Translations under genes and position numbers: made by a program
Assembly: GCA_951394405.1 (NCBI GenBank)
Contig: OX596336.1
Coordinates: 992,001-1,056,000 of the forward strand
Source of the DNA: Coprinellus micaceus
Taxonomy: Eukaryota; Basidiomycota; Agaricomycetes; Agaricales; Psathyrellaceae
Direction of reading: 5' to 3'
DNA length: 64,000 nt
In this document: one piece after another, positions 21,746-33,979 of the stretch
Numbering within the stretch: the first letter of the stretch is position 1
How the letters are laid out: each line of letters begins with the position of its first letter
Notes under the pieces: model-generated
Seen by the model: only the letters and a program-made list of their open reading frames with translations
What the model was told of the DNA's origin: nothing
Databases searched by the model: none

Positions 21746-24668
21746 TCATCGAGGCTTCTGCGTGAGCGAGTGCGTCGGAGCCAAGATCCTGGGATCGACC
21801 TTATAGTGCACATTAGCCTTGGGATCCGTAATCTTATGCCTACAGTTCACATCAGCTCACTGCACCACTAAAATCTCGGACGACTGCAACTTACTTAGCG
21901 CCAAGATGCGCAAGGACTCCACCCACTACGAACCTCCTCTTCGCCGGCCCAGGCTCCGTGCACTGAAGGCACTGGTGATTCGCAACCTGAGGAGGCTTGA
22001 CCTGAGGAGGCTTGGAATCCCACTCGTAAGGCCGAGTCGCCGTCCACCTAGCTACCTCGTCGACGAAGCAGTCTTTCTCCATATCTGGCTGACGAATATT
22101 ATGGCTACGGAAGGCGGGGTCAGTGGCCGCACAATGCATGCATATGGAGCTGCTTACATAGCGCAAAGGTGCTGCTGGACCTCTGCCTTGGACGCCTGTA
22201 AACATGACACACTAGGACATCGATCACACCGCCAGATTGGAACCTGTTCGAGCGGGCGGCTCGCCGCTTGAGCTTTAGCCTTCTCCTCAGCAGTAGCGAG
22301 GCGGAACGTTGGTTCCTTCGGGCGCCAATCATGCCGGGGGTAGTTGTAGAAGGGATGATTTGAGGCAGTATGGTGGATCTTTAGTTGAAATAAGTAAGCG
22401 TCAGAACGGAGAGCGTCCAGTGAGTCAAACGCAAAACAAAGCAACGTACAGCTTGCCTCCAGTCAAGGACATGCCACTTCCGTGTATCCCGACACGCCGT
22501 ACACACGAAAAAGGACCCATTTTTATCCATGTCTCCGATCGTCGCCGTCATAGGATCAAGGCCGGCTAGGATGACGAGCGACGTCGCCTTCACGGACGCC
22601 CTCTCGTCCAGCTTCACAGTCTGCCGAGTCAGCGTCTCCGACACAACGCCTTTCTCATAGGCAAGCGCTCCAGTGCACTTGCTATGCAAGTGCGCATTGA
22701 TGGCAGGCCAACCGAGGAGCCAACCCGAGGAGCACGTGTCCATCCTCGTATACGAGCTGGGGCCCCAGACGGAGATGTTGGCTACTCTGCGATCGACTGA
22801 GACGTCGCAGCTGAAGACGAACCGGGCCATGTCGAAGGGGTTAAGCCCTTCTTTGAAGTCCGATGTCGGGACTTTGCCTACCAGCCCTTCCTTATAGTCG
22901 TCCAAGTAATGAGTGATGTGTTGAGGGAGCTTGGCGACAATGGCCTGGAAGTCGCTGGCCATTACTTCAGTGCCTTTATCCGCGTCGATGAGGGCTGCAA
23001 CGTCAGGAACCGTTCGAAGGAACTGATAGGCAGGACACCGGCGCTTTTCCGAAGGTCGTAGGCCAGAGAGGTAACCTTCGTAGACGCCCTTGAGGGTTTC
23101 CATCCTCGGCTTGACCATGGCTTGGAGTTCTTGGTTCAATCGCTTTTCTTTTTCAGCGATGACCTTTGGTTCAAGCTTCGGCCTAAGCCTTGACCAAACT
23201 GAAGTTGCACTATCAGCTTCAGGTGACCCCTTCGAAGAGCCTGGTATCCGATACGCACCAGCATTTGTGACATTTGGAACCCCCTCACTGATCCCCTCCG
23301 TGCGAAGGGTCAGAGCAGCGTCGATGTCAGACGCGATGTGCCCTGCATCGAGGAACCGCTTCTTAACACTGGAGTTGGGGCTGAGAATCACGAATCAAAT
23401 GGCCGAGCAAAACCACTTACGCTGCGAGGCGCAACACTTTGTTTTCTTCCGCCTGTTTGTCATTCTCCCGGGTGTTCCTGATCGACTCATGATATTGCCA
23501 ACCCTCGTGTCCTCTGGCCATCTGCGGAATGGTCAGCCAATCATCGTCGCATCCCTATGCCGAAACTTACGTCGAGATTGTCCTTGACCCACTCCAGACG
23601 GTCCTCCTTCCACTTCTTGAACGCATCCTTGGCGCCAACGAACCCTTTATATTCGTTGTTCTTCATAGTGCTATACTCCTCCCAGGTATCCTCTATATCC
23701 CGATCCCAGTAGTACTTGGAGCCCGAGGCGTGGCCATGAGCCCAGCCGCCGACTAGTATGCATTAGCAATGATGGAGCGTATACATGATATGTGAAACGT
23801 ACCGTTGGTATATAGGATATAATCGAGGATTTCCTTGTCATAATGCGGGTACTTTTTCGGGAACTTGGAGGAATACACAAGACTGTGCAGACGTTTAGCG
23901 CGATCATTGAAAGAAACGGTGGAACTGTCACTTACTGGTTTTTCTTACATTGAGTGCACACCCGCTTCCTCAGCCTAAAGTCTATTTTCGGCACGCCCTT
24001 GGTACCGCATGACTGTTACAATTTTCAGCACATGCGTGTAACCGCAAACCTTGACATGTGCACACTCACCTGGCAGGTAGTCTTGGAAAGTAACCCCGCC
24101 CAGCGGGTTTCCGAAATATCTTTCGGTGGCTCAGGAGCTCCAGTGGACCCCCGAGCAGCAATCCACACACCCTTGGCGTTAGCCGCTGAGAGGGTTTGGT
24201 GGAATAGCTTGTTGGTCCGAGAGACGCTGACTAGGTCCTTCGGTGACAACAAGCTAAGGATCTGTGGACGATGATGAGCACGCTCCCCGACTCCTCTCAT
24301 TTAAACGACTCTCACCTCAAACAAGATATCCAACGGCATTGTGACGAGAAGACTCAGGTCCTTTCCTCGTCGCCGCTTCGTCGCCTTCGCTACAACTAGC
24401 GGTTCCTCTGCTTGGTCCGTTAGCTTCGTAGTTTTCTGTCGTTTGGCTTTTGGCGCCGCGGTGGACATCCGACGCGTTTTACGCGCTAGAGAAGGTCTCA
24501 ATTCAGAATTCGAGAACGTGAAGAGGGTTGGGTATGCATACGCTTGTAATCGACCTCCTCTTCGGACTCTTCGGAAGGGTCCTCCTCCATGTCGCTGGCA
24601 TCTTCCACCAGAGCCTTCGAGGCTTCCGCCTTGGTCACGGCGCCACTTTGGCGGCGAGTAGTCACCAT
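21746..24668 (-). CDS. F-box protein with zinc-ribbon and two C-terminal fingers, paralog 2
   Basis: Multi-exon. Exon 1 (from ATG 24668, MVTTRRQSGAV) is acidic and serine-rich. Exon 2 is basic and ends in the F-box start (TMPLDILFE at 24316), with the intron at the same codon as in paralog 1. ILSLLSPKDLVSVSRTNKLF follows, then a C-Q-S-C ... C-T-Q-C pair. A helical middle includes YPHYDKEILDYILYTN and a long exon (DIDAALTLRTEGI). Two fingers close the protein: C-x2-C-x15-H-x4-H, then C-x2-C-x17-H-x4-H followed by KITDPKANVHYKVDP. Reaching the last His needs splicing of an intron whose in-frame GTAAGT otherwise gives a TAA after AHLGAK. Probable SCF substrate receptor; target unknown. Confidence 0.78.
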
Positions 24669-25156
24669 GGCAGTCGAGGACAAGTGGCTGACTTTGAAAA
24701 GAAGTCGAGGAGCTAGTCGGTGGTCAAGTTGAAGGTGCGAGAAACGTGCCAGCACGGTTATGAGTTTACGGCCTGGGAAAATGACCCTAATTTATCATTG
24801 ACGGAGTTCGCGTTCACACACATTGGGCGCTTAGCTTTGAGCACTTCAAGTTCCTCCGAAGCCTTGTGGGGCGAAGGCGGCCCAAGGCTGTGGGTAGAGG
24901 GAGATCTTAGTATCCACGAGCTTAGGTTAGTGCAGGAACAGCGATATGGGTGGTAGAAAGATTTGGAGAACGGGCCATGCGCGTACGTCGAGGAACTGGA
25001 AGGGAAGATAGGGATAAATGAATGAATGGGACGTGTTCTCTGAATAGCCAGGCACCAGGAAGAATCGGAAAGATACCATTAACTTCCATTATACGCAAAA
25101 GATGGCTAGCTTCTTCCAGATACCTATCACGGGCCGCGACCCTGCACGCACCCTCC
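24669..25156. other. Intergenic region between F-box paralogs 2 and 3
   Basis: It contains one recurring word at 24825 and no supported frame. Confidence 0.5.
24825..24833 (+). promoter_or_regulatory. Recurring intergenic word GGGCGCTTA
   Basis: 157 bp upstream of the F-box paralog 2 start codon; continues as GGGCGCTTAGC. Confidence 0.5.
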
Positions 25157-28062
25157 TCATTCCAAGGGCGTGTTTACGCCTTTCTCGGCAGTCCCCGACG
25201 GTTCTTCATATCCCACCTCACACAAATGGAACAGATCCTGATTGAAGAAATAATCCTTCCCCGCTTTGGGACCAGATATCTTGTGCCTGCACGAATAGGG
25301 AAATATACATTCAGGGTCGAGCGACTCATTCGGCGAGCGGCAGAACCACATACCCTGTTCGAAGATGCTTCATTATACCGGCCTTCGTATCCGTCTTCAA
25401 GCTCCCCTCGTCGGAAAAACAACGGTTGCAAGACCACACGGATGCTCGCTCTCTGTTTGTGGCAGCCGCTGCCCTCGCCTTCGCCGTCGCATCCTCCGGC
25501 GCGGGGGAGAACGTCGCGTTCCGATCTTCAAGGACATGCAGTATCTAGGAAGGGCGGTTAGCGATGTACTTCAAAGGAAAATATGACGAGACAGAACTTA
25601 CAGCACCACGCCAACTATACACCTCGTTCCCAGCCTCACGCACATCACAGATATAATATGGATCCAACTCATCCATCCTCGCTACGGTCGCCTTCTCCGG
25701 GTCCTCCCCAACCATCGCAATCAACTCATACGCATGGCTCGAAAGCACATTATCGCGCTTCGGTTTATGGCCAGCATAGTTCTGAGACAACCCAGGAGCC
25801 CTCGTCCCCACCGCCAATTCATCCCACTCTCCCAAGCACGCATGACGAACGGCGCTCCGCCACCCAAAGCAAACCGTCAGGTCCTTCCTCCGACCTGTGG
25901 CACTCGAGGGGGAATCCGCACACGCAAAGACGTGCTTCGCTAATTCGTGCGCACGGCTATACCCCTTACTTCTCGGAGAAAGGCTCAAAAGGGTCTGCTT
26001 CAGCCAATCCTTCTTCGTGTTCCAATACCGATCGACGAGCTTCGGTAATTCTTTCAGGAACGGCGACAGGTCCTGGCTTGAGCTCGTGGGTTTCAACATC
26101 GGATCGTCTGGAAGCAGGTACGAAAGGGCTACGGATCCAGCGAAGGCTTCTAGCGGCGGATAGACTCCAAACTCGGAGGGAGGGCGCGTCAGGACGTGTT
26201 CGAGGTATCGTTTCCTGAGGACGCCTGAGAGATGTGGGCGTACACGAGGACCTTGCTCCGCTTCGACTAGGGGCTCGAGTGCTGGTCGAAACTTCTTCCA
26301 TTCTAGATAGGATGGTCAGATGAGATTAGCAGAAAGGTGACCTCGCTGGAGCCCTGACTCACCTGCATTCGTGACGGCCGGAGAGACTTTGATGTGTAAA
26401 ATAGGTGGGCTCCGAATCTCGGTCAGACTATGGGTGGTAATCGCAGCGTCGATGTCCACTTGCTTGAACCCAAGGTCACGGAGCCGAGATTTCAGGCTAG
26501 GAATAGGTTCAGCAAGCCGTAGTAGAGAAAGACACACAGAGAAAACGTACTGTTGCACCCGTGTATCCTGATCAACCTTCGCTACACCCTCTTTCCATTC
26601 CTCGTACGTCGGCGCCATCTAACAAACGCCTGTTAAGCACAGTCCATAACTAGGCGGTCTCAGACCCACCTCAAAGCGCAACGCAATCTCTCGCTTCCGC
26701 TTCTCCTTCCACTCCTCGAACTCAATAGCTGCGTTCTCCTTGCCTGCCGCAACAGCGTCCTGGTGCTCTTCCCACTCCCCGATGGTAGGACGGACGTCTG
26801 CATGCCAGTACTGCTTGAGGTCAGAGTTCTTAAGAGGCAACAACACCTGGAGCGGTGTATGGAACACGTAGTCAAACAGTTCTTTCGGCTGATCGGGGTA
26901 GTGCTTGTCGATTTCCTTGTTAGGGAACGCAATCACCCTGTCTTTGCTATCGTTGGCAATTACAGTCAGCATCAGCGCACATAGCTGCCAGGAATATAAG
27001 ACTCACTCCATCCACTTGCAGTCCCTACAATGCCGACGCGCTACATAAAAATCGACGCCTTCATGGAGCAAATCTGACCGATTCCCGCAAAGCTGCATAC
27101 AAACCCGTTAACACCCCAGTTGATTCTAAAGGAACTAAAACCCTCACATTACACTTATTCTCCCAAAGTACCATCGCCCAATCCCACTCCTCGACCCCCT
27201 CCGGTGGGGGAGGGGCATCATACATTCCCTTGCGTGAATCCTTCCAAGGGCTCGGATCTTCCAAGAGAGCCTCGAGCCGTTTACATGCATTCCTCAGCGT
27301 GAGGAGATATAAAGGCGGTAGCCATCCGAGGATCTAGGGAAAGCACAGGCACCGTGAGCAGGAGATAGAATCGTGTGCGGACTGGAACGCACCTCCCAGG
27401 CGACATCGTCTGGCAAATTTAGGATGTTGCGGCACAGATCCCCCAGTGTGACACCTTGAAACTTCGGGCGATCCTTAACCCCTCGAGACGGCCTCTGAGT
27501 TGTGGCTGGTACTGGAGGGGCTTTGGATGCTGGCCCGGTCTTCTTGGCAGTGGCGAGAATCTTGGAGGACGTCTCTGAAGCACCGATTGAAGCCTTGGTC
27601 GATACCCCCTTCTCGATAGCAGTTGAGCTCTTGGCAGCGGGCGCCTGCACATCCTCGGCGGGCGGAGTGGCGGGTACCTCGGCCGTCTTCGACTGCGACT
27701 TCCTCTGAGAGGCGCGGTTCTTGCCAGCGACTCCTCCCTCTTCACAAGTGGCCACCGCATCCCAATGGATGATAGGATCTCGCTTTGCATGAGTAGCCCG
27801 AGCACTGAGGGACTCGTTACCCTCCTTCTCGGTGGTTACGGCCTTAAGATGGTGAGGATCCTTATCCTCCTTCTGCACACCCCCCACTGCCACCTTCACA
27901 ACCTCATCCTTCGGACTCGTCCTCCGCCGCTTCACACCTTGACTGTTCGTAATTTCTGTTATGGAATCTACGATCAGCACAATCCATAGCGAAGAGGAAG
28001 TGGCACATACCGTCAAGACTCCCACCCTCGTCCAGCTCGACCTCGCACTGCCTCTTGCCCAT
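25157..28062 (-). CDS. Divergent F-box-like/zinc-finger protein, paralog 3
   Basis: Start at 28062 (MGKRQCEVELDEGGS), joined by an intron to a ~200-residue Ala/Thr/Lys-rich linker. The F-box equivalent is LPDDVAWE, intron, ILGWLPPLYLLTLRNACKRL, with the split codon shared by the other paralogs. A C-N-L-C ... C-R-D-C ribbon follows. The middle includes FEEWKEKRKREIALRFE and DIDAAITTHS, matching paralogs 1, 2 and 4. The protein ends with one finger, C-N-R-C-x17-H-x4-H, then KISGPKAGKDYFFNQD and a stop at 25157. The final intron donor (GG|GTATGT) keeps frame. Compared with paralogs 1 and 2 it has lost the second C-terminal finger. Role as SCF adaptor is inferred from family only. Confidence 0.74.
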
Positions 28063-29770
28063 GGGTGGCGGTCAAAGCTAATCGCTCCTCCGTAGGGGCG
28101 GTGGTCAGAAAGGAAGGATAGAGGGAAAGCAGATATGGAATGGAATGGGCAATTCAGTATCCAGTGGCCCCGATCCCACCGCTCAGGCGGGCCTCTATAT
28201 ACCTCACGCCTCCAAACTTGACCATGACAACCTTTATTCAAGTCTACGTCAGACCACACGCACCGAGTGGCCCCCATCTGATACGTAGTGATACATACAA
28301 CCTGAACATCTCAAGTTAACACCATTCACCCAGAAACACCGAGTCGAACAGTAACTATGTAACGCACCAAAAAGTCTTTTTGTTGAGCCTCACCCATCCT
28401 GACAGCCTACGCTACGCACATATCACAAGTCTTAGAACCACGCCTGGACTCTGTCAAGTTTCCTTGTTGTTTGGAAGGGCCTTGACTACAGTTATTATTC
28501 GAAGCGTTTCTTCCCCTCGAGCAGATGGTGGTGGTCGAAGGTCAAGGAACGAAGGAAGGACACCGGACTACTCCCGGTCGGGACGATGATCCCCGGTTCG
28601 GGAAGTCCCACATCGTCTGGTCAATAGTGCGTAGAGAGGGCGCAAAGCAAGGCCACCGGGACACTTCGAAAACTCCTATAAGGCTCAAGCAAACCACGCA
28701 CAGCAGAGAGACAGAGTAGAGTCGTTTCATCCATTTCATATTGTGCGGAACCAAGAGCCATATCTACATGATGTACGTGTACATATCTACAACCGAGAGA
28801 GAGAGAGAGAGAATTGGAAATTGGAAAAATAGATAGAGTGCGAAGACTGAGATCTGAGAAGTATAGACACAGAGATACGAACAGAACGAAGCAGGAACAG
28901 AAACAGAAACAGGACGAAGAAGAGACTAGTAGGAAGGAGGAAAAGATCAATCAACCGAACATTCAATAGGTCATAACTGGGACGGGAAGGAAGGGAAGGG
29001 AAGAACATAGATCGAAGAGGCGGAGGAAGTGGTGGGGAGTAATCGGCAAGAAGGAGGGAGAGGTGGCGGGGGAAGCAAGGGGAGATAGCGCAGGTAGAAC
29101 GAACAAAACCCACTCGAAAGTAGGCGTAGAAATTTGAACATAGATCAAAAGATAAATCGGACAGAGGTAGGTAAGTGATTGATCAATCAGAGAGGGAAGA
29201 AGAAGGGATGAGATCCATTGAGAGAGATAGAGAGAAAGAAGCTTGGATGGAGTGATGTGATGTGTGCTGTGTGTTGTGTTGTGCGTATAGGACGGGGACG
29301 AGGAGGAAGACGCGGCGCGTACATGGTCAAGCGTAAGGGAGGGGTTGCAAAACAAGAGGAAGAGGAAGAGCGGGGAGAGACACAGGAACGAAGGGGATGG
29401 GAATGGTAAAAATGATGCATGAGAAACAAACACATTGACGAGAAAGATAACAAAACGATCGCATAAGAGGTCTGTCATAAGGACGTCGAGCATGTCAAGT
29501 CGTGTAAGGGGCCGATGTGTGCGGTGATATTGCGAGGGTCGAACATGGGAGGGTTGGCTGGGAGGGGTTGGCTGATTGGCTGGGACGGGCGGGTGCATAG
29601 TGCGTGACGGGTCTAGGGCAGGCGAGGGAGTGGTTGCTGGAGGTAGCTTCGTGAGGGTATGGCGAGACAGGGTAGGCGTTGATGTTGATACAAAGGTTGG
29701 ATGTTGAGATAATGGGCGAATCGTTTGGGGAACCAAGAAGGGGTCGAGCTTGAAGGAATCACGATTAGGC
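28063..29770. other. Long intergenic region with purine-rich strand
   Basis: It contains the upstream region of F-box paralog 3 and the 3' flank of the Cdh1 gene. From about 28790 to 29460 the plus strand is strongly A/G-rich, which produces long, low-complexity Ser/Leu/Pro frames on the minus strand that I do not accept as genes. Confidence 0.6.
28795..28812. repeat. (GA)9 microsatellite
   Basis: Nine uninterrupted GA units at the start of the purine-rich stretch. Confidence 0.9.
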
Positions 29771-31497
29771 TCACCGAATCTGGTGGGCATAGTCGAGCTT
29801 GCTCTCCCGTCCTCTTGGGTGCTTGTTCTCCTTCGGAAACGCATTCCAAAACCTCAACGTCTCATCCCCCGCCCCCGTCACAATCGTCTCCCCGTCCGGA
29901 CTCATCGCCAGATACAACACACGATTCGTATGCCCCGTCAACGACGCCACCATATCCAACTGCGGGTACTTCCATATGCATATCTGGTTCTGCGCCGTCG
30001 TCGAAGAGAATCCGTGCGTCGAAACAAGCTCGTGTGACGTCTTCGACCAGATGAGGTTGCAGACTTGACTCCCGGTATCGAGTTGGCCCGTCATCGTCCC
30101 ATTCACGACGTTCCAGAATCGAATGTGCTTGTCTTGCGTCCCTCCACCCGTCGCTAGCACCCCGCTAACGTGAGGATCCCAAGCCAACGCTTTAACAGCA
30201 GCTGTATGGTCGTGGAACTTCCATACTGGCGGTGAATCTCCCTGCGTCTCCCCATTTGCCGGCGTCGTACCTCCCCAACCCCCATTCCGCCTCGTCGCCC
30301 CTCGCAAATCCCATATACACACCTTATTATCGTTTCCCCCACTCGCCAAATTCGCCGACCCCGCCCCGCCATCGCTACTCCACTTCAACCCGCACACCTC
30401 CTGCCGATGCCCCGTACACCTCTTCCACGGCGCCTCCCCCGGTTCCCTCACATCCCGATGATGCACCATCCTATCCCTCGACCCCGACGACAAGATGTTC
30501 TGGTTCCACGCCAAAGCTCCTATCCGTTGCGTATGCGCCTGCTGGTACGTCCGCGTCAACGTTAGCCGGTTGGCATCATAGATCTTGAGCTGCCCCGAGA
30601 TCGTGCCCACCGCCAACGTCGTGCCCTTCTGCACCCAAGACACCGAGCTGATCGAGTCCCCCGACTCCGTGAGGTCGCAGAGTTTGCTGACGTGTGCGTT
30701 GTGCGCGGTCCAGAGGTAGACGCATGCGCCCAGACCCACGCCGAGGACGTTGGTACTTGACCAGTCGACGAGGTTCAGGTAGAAGTCGTCCGCAAGTTCC
30801 GGCGCATCCAGGACGCGGTAAGGCGTCTTGACCACCGACCGTAGAGGCCGCTTGGGGCTTTCGAGTAGTTTCCGACTCTCTGCCCGCACCGGGCTCATCG
30901 AGTACGCTTCGTCTATTGGGTCGTCGAGTCTCCGACTCGGGGTGGCGGGGTTTGACGGTGATGTGTACTGGAACAGCCGGCGTCGTGTTGGAGTGGTGGG
31001 GAGCATCGCGCTGCGAAAAGGAGATCGAACAGGAGAAGGTGGTGTCACTTCGGTCTGCAATATCGAGTTGAACATCGAGTTGGCTTGTTCTGCGGTAATG
31101 GACATCAGCACCACGGCGCATCCGACACGCGCTGCGACGCACCTTTCTGCGCATCGGACTCTGAGGGTATGATCCTGTTCTTGTTTGGTGTCGAAGGCCC
31201 GCCCTCTTCCAGCAAGTGAAACGATGTTCGAATGTCGCCGCCGTCCCTGGACGGAACGAACCTGTCGCCGTAGTCGCGGAACCTGGTCCGACCCACGGGC
31301 GAATGGGGTACGAAGGTGCCATCGCTGGTCCCTGGAACCGAGTCCAGTGCCGGCGTCGACGAGGAGGGATCCGCAGGGCCCACGCCGAACAGGGAGTTAT
31401 TCCGTGTCCGGGGCCTGGTGGGGGAGTGTTCTCCGTCTTGTTCTCGGTGTGAGGCCCTGAGGCGCTTGCCAAAGGGCGAATTCTTCATGCCCGACAT
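29771..31497 (-). CDS. CDH1: Cdh1/Fzr-type WD40 activator of the anaphase-promoting complex
   Basis: Exons 31497-31143 and 31089-29771 give 557 residues. The N-terminal half has the C-box DRFVPSR and the NKNR motif that follows it in Cdh1. Seven WD40 repeats then follow, including DDFYLNLVDWSSTNVLGVGL, LASGGNDNKVCIWD and TGAGDETLRFWN, which are close to Cdc20/Cdh1 consensus. The protein ends in the Ile-Arg tail (HQIR) that docks on APC/C TPR subunits. The DRF-PSR C-box plus NKNR favours Cdh1/Fzr/Ste9 over Cdc20. Known role: targets mitotic cyclins and other substrates for ubiquitination in late mitosis and G1. The exon 1 N-terminus is Ser/Pro-rich with possible Cdk sites (PHSPVGR, EHSPTR), as expected for a Cdk-inhibited activator. 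Confidence 0.93.
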
Positions 31498-31792
31498 GTC
31501 GTGACCAAAATGGGGGAGATAAAGGGTGGCAGGAGAGTTTAAGAAAGAAAAGGCATAAGAGTGGCACCGAGGAGATGGGAGTAAGAGGCGAACCGATAAT
31601 TTGGCTCACAACGCGACGCGTCGCTTAGAAATTTGAACACACAACAGCGGAGTCACAAAGCTGGTTGAATAAGGAAGGTATGCCCCTATTCGCGATTTCT
31701 TGAAAACTGAAAGGACGAGGAGGAAGGGAGCCCGAGACGAGTCACTGTCACCTAACTACCTGTTGCTAGGGATCTTATATCTTGACAACGCC

Positions 31793-31801
31793 GGGCGCTA
31801 A
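31793..31801 (+). promoter_or_regulatory. Recurring word variant GGGCGCTAA
   Basis: 296 bp upstream of the Cdh1 start codon. Confidence 0.45.
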
Positions 31802-32000
31802 TGGCGGGAGGAAGGATGGTAGTGGAAGGGAAGAAAGGGAGGAATGAACGAGGGCTCAGGGTTGTCCTGGCTTTATACCTCGAGAGGAGGAGGGCGAACG
31901 GGACTTGAATATTGAGTGCTGAGTGCCGATCAACGATCGCCAAGTACGAGGAGGGTAATGTCGGTGCACCTGCCTGTTTAGGATAAAGGAGGTGCGGGGA

Positions 32001-32009
32001 TAAGCGCCC
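32001..32009 (-). promoter_or_regulatory. Recurring intergenic word (TAAGCGCCC on plus strand)
   Basis: 504 bp upstream of the Cdh1 start codon, preceded by GA so that the minus strand reads GGGCGCTTATC. Confidence 0.45.
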
Positions 32010-32169
32010 GCCGGCGCACATCACTTCACCCATCCCATCTAGTACTGAGTAGACGCCCACGAAAGCCTGTTGGAGGTACGACTCACCCCGGAGAATTCAG
32101 AATCATTGGCAAATAATCCCGTGAATATGAGGTGCATTTCATTTCAAAGACCTCTAATGAAAGTACAGA

Positions 32170-32190
32170 GAGGCGCCCACAACCACCAGC
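32170..32190. repeat. 21-bp direct repeat, unit 1
   Basis: GAGGCGCCCACAACC, one variable base, then CCAGC. It matches 32283-32303 with a single difference, and both are preceded by AAAGTACA. Confidence 0.8.
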
Positions 32191-32282
32191 GCTCCAAGTG
32201 CGCTACACCCTCTGCTTATTAACACGACTCAATCACTCATCCCTTGAGACTTTACGAACACCGATAAAAGTACAACTTGAAA

Positions 32283-32303
32283 GAGGCGCCCACAACCGCC
32301 AGC
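32283..32303. repeat. 21-bp direct repeat, unit 2
   Basis: Second unit, 113 bp from the first, ending 2 bp from the stop codon of the gene at 32306-33979. Confidence 0.8.
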
Positions 32304-32305
32304 AC

Positions 32306-33979
32306 CTACACATCCACAACCTTCTTTCTCCTAAACCTATTCCTCGACAACCCCTCCTCATCCTCCCCCTCCCTCCTCTGCTTCTTCCTCTGCATAGTCT
32401 TATCCTTCTTCTCCTGAATCTTCTTCTCCCTCTCCTCCGCCTCCGCCTTCTTCTTCTTCTCCCTCTCAAGCTGCTTCCTCTCCGCACATATCCCCTTCTT
32501 ACACAACTTCCCATGGACGCTGCACATCGGCTCCTCGTCTTCCGGGCTCAGTTTCTCGATCTGCGCCCACAAGTTAACTGGAGCGGCGGGCGTTTCGGGC
32601 TCGGGTTCGCCAGGGCTGGCCCGGGAACCTGAGCCCGAGGAAGGGGTACCATACATATAATTGGAGTCGGCGGGAGTGGAGAAGATGGCGTCGAGGTCGT
32701 CCCCAGAGTCTTCGCCTTCGAACCGCATGGGAACGCCGCCATCGTCGTCGTCCGAGTCGGAGAGGCCCATCGACGCAAGAGAATCCTCGATCTTGGTGAG
32801 TCCGGGAGGGACCAGGGGCGCGTTATGCGACAGGCCAGGAGGAGCATTGGGGACCCCTTGGCGAGTAAGACCCGGAGGCGGATTGGGATACGATGGAGGA
32901 GTCGACGGCGAAGGTGTGCTCGAGCTAGACGCCGCCGAAATCCTTGACCCTGTGCAACATAAGCCACAATCCTGAACGCACTCCATATAAACCACTCACA
33001 AGCAGCCCTACTCGTCGCAGCCGTATTCGCCAACCCCACCGGGGCCGTCTGGTTCGTCGGGATCCTCTGCGTCGCCGGCCTCCCCCTATTCATACTCACT
33101 CCTCCTCCCCTTCCTCCCCCACGTCCCTTCACCCCTTTCCAGGCCTTGGCGTTCTCGTCCGCGGTGGGCCTCCCCGCCTGGACAGCCTCGACCCACTGCG
33201 ACGACCCCGGCACGAGGGTCGGCTGGGGTGGCGGCGGGGGCTTCATTGAGACGGGGAGCGGGCGCGCGATGTTCTTGTTCGTGGGGTCTTCGGGGAGGGG
33301 AGGGCACCAGTGTGTGTCGGGGTAGGGGTGTTTGAATGGGCTTGAAGTGACGTTAGTACGGTTGGATATGTAGAGAGAGAGAGAAGACGCACCCCCCGGT
33401 GAGGTTCCACCCCTTCTCAACGAACCACTCTTGCTCGACGTGGATCCTCTTCCATCCTTTTCGTACATCGTTAGCACGAACAGCGCCCTAAAGATGCATG
33501 GAGGAGGCACGTACCATCCTTCTGCGCCGCCCTCTGTGTGCGATACAGACAGAAGTATGCCTTCGACATCCTCTCCTTCTCCTCGTCCCTCGGATCCTTC
33601 AAGATCTCATTCCACCGATGCTCGCCAAGGAGCCCCTGTAACGCCGCTTTCGGGACGTTCTTGTCGACCTCTAGGATCACAGTCGAGCGTGCCTACGACG
33701 TTATCACGTTAGCTCTCTGCGTTTCGTGCACAGCGGTCGACCCTCCATGGAGCATCGTCATGGAAGAAAGAGAGAATGAAATCAAAGCTCCCGACGTACC
33801 TTGGGCTTATGATGAATCCCCCACACCTGCGCCGTCGACCCAATAACCGTCGCGGCCCAGAACGCGAACGCGATATAGTCTCCTGGGAGCTCAAAGTTCG
33901 CGTTGAGCGGGTAGGGTTGGTGGATGACGAGGTACTTGGCGTCGTCGGGGAGGTCAGGGGACTTGGCTCGTTTCACCAT
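32306..33979 (-). CDS. Unrecognised protein with Gly/Arg/Pro-rich centre and basic tail
   Basis: Exons 33979-33800, 33692-33515, 33456-33393, 33340-33000 and 32949-32306 are all in phase and give 468 residues. The first ~125 residues look like a folded domain with a hydrophobic stretch (YIAFAFWAATVIGSTAQVWGI), then ILEVDKNVPKAALQGLLGEH and a WNEILKDPRDEEKERMSK helix. Next come HPYPDTHWCPPLPEDPTNKN, a Gly/Arg-rich patch (RGGGRGGG) and a Pro-rich disordered region. Near the end is a Cys cluster (MCSVHGKLCKKGIC) followed by a highly charged Lys/Glu helix and the basic end FRRKKVVDV. The RGG and basic parts would suit RNA contact, but no family is recognised. Confidence 0.76.

Larger units (their letters stand above)
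31498..32305. other. Promoter region of the Cdh1 gene and 3' flank of the next gene
   Basis: No gene seen. It carries two copies of the recurring word (31793 and 32001) and a pair of near-identical 21-bp direct repeats, the second of which ends just 3' of the neighbouring stop codon. Confidence 0.55.

Noticed and set aside
28963..29844. 293-codon minus-strand frame rich in Ser, Leu, Pro and Thr
   Set aside because: It is produced by the purine-rich strand, is low complexity, and overlaps the 3' end of the Cdh1 gene in another frame.
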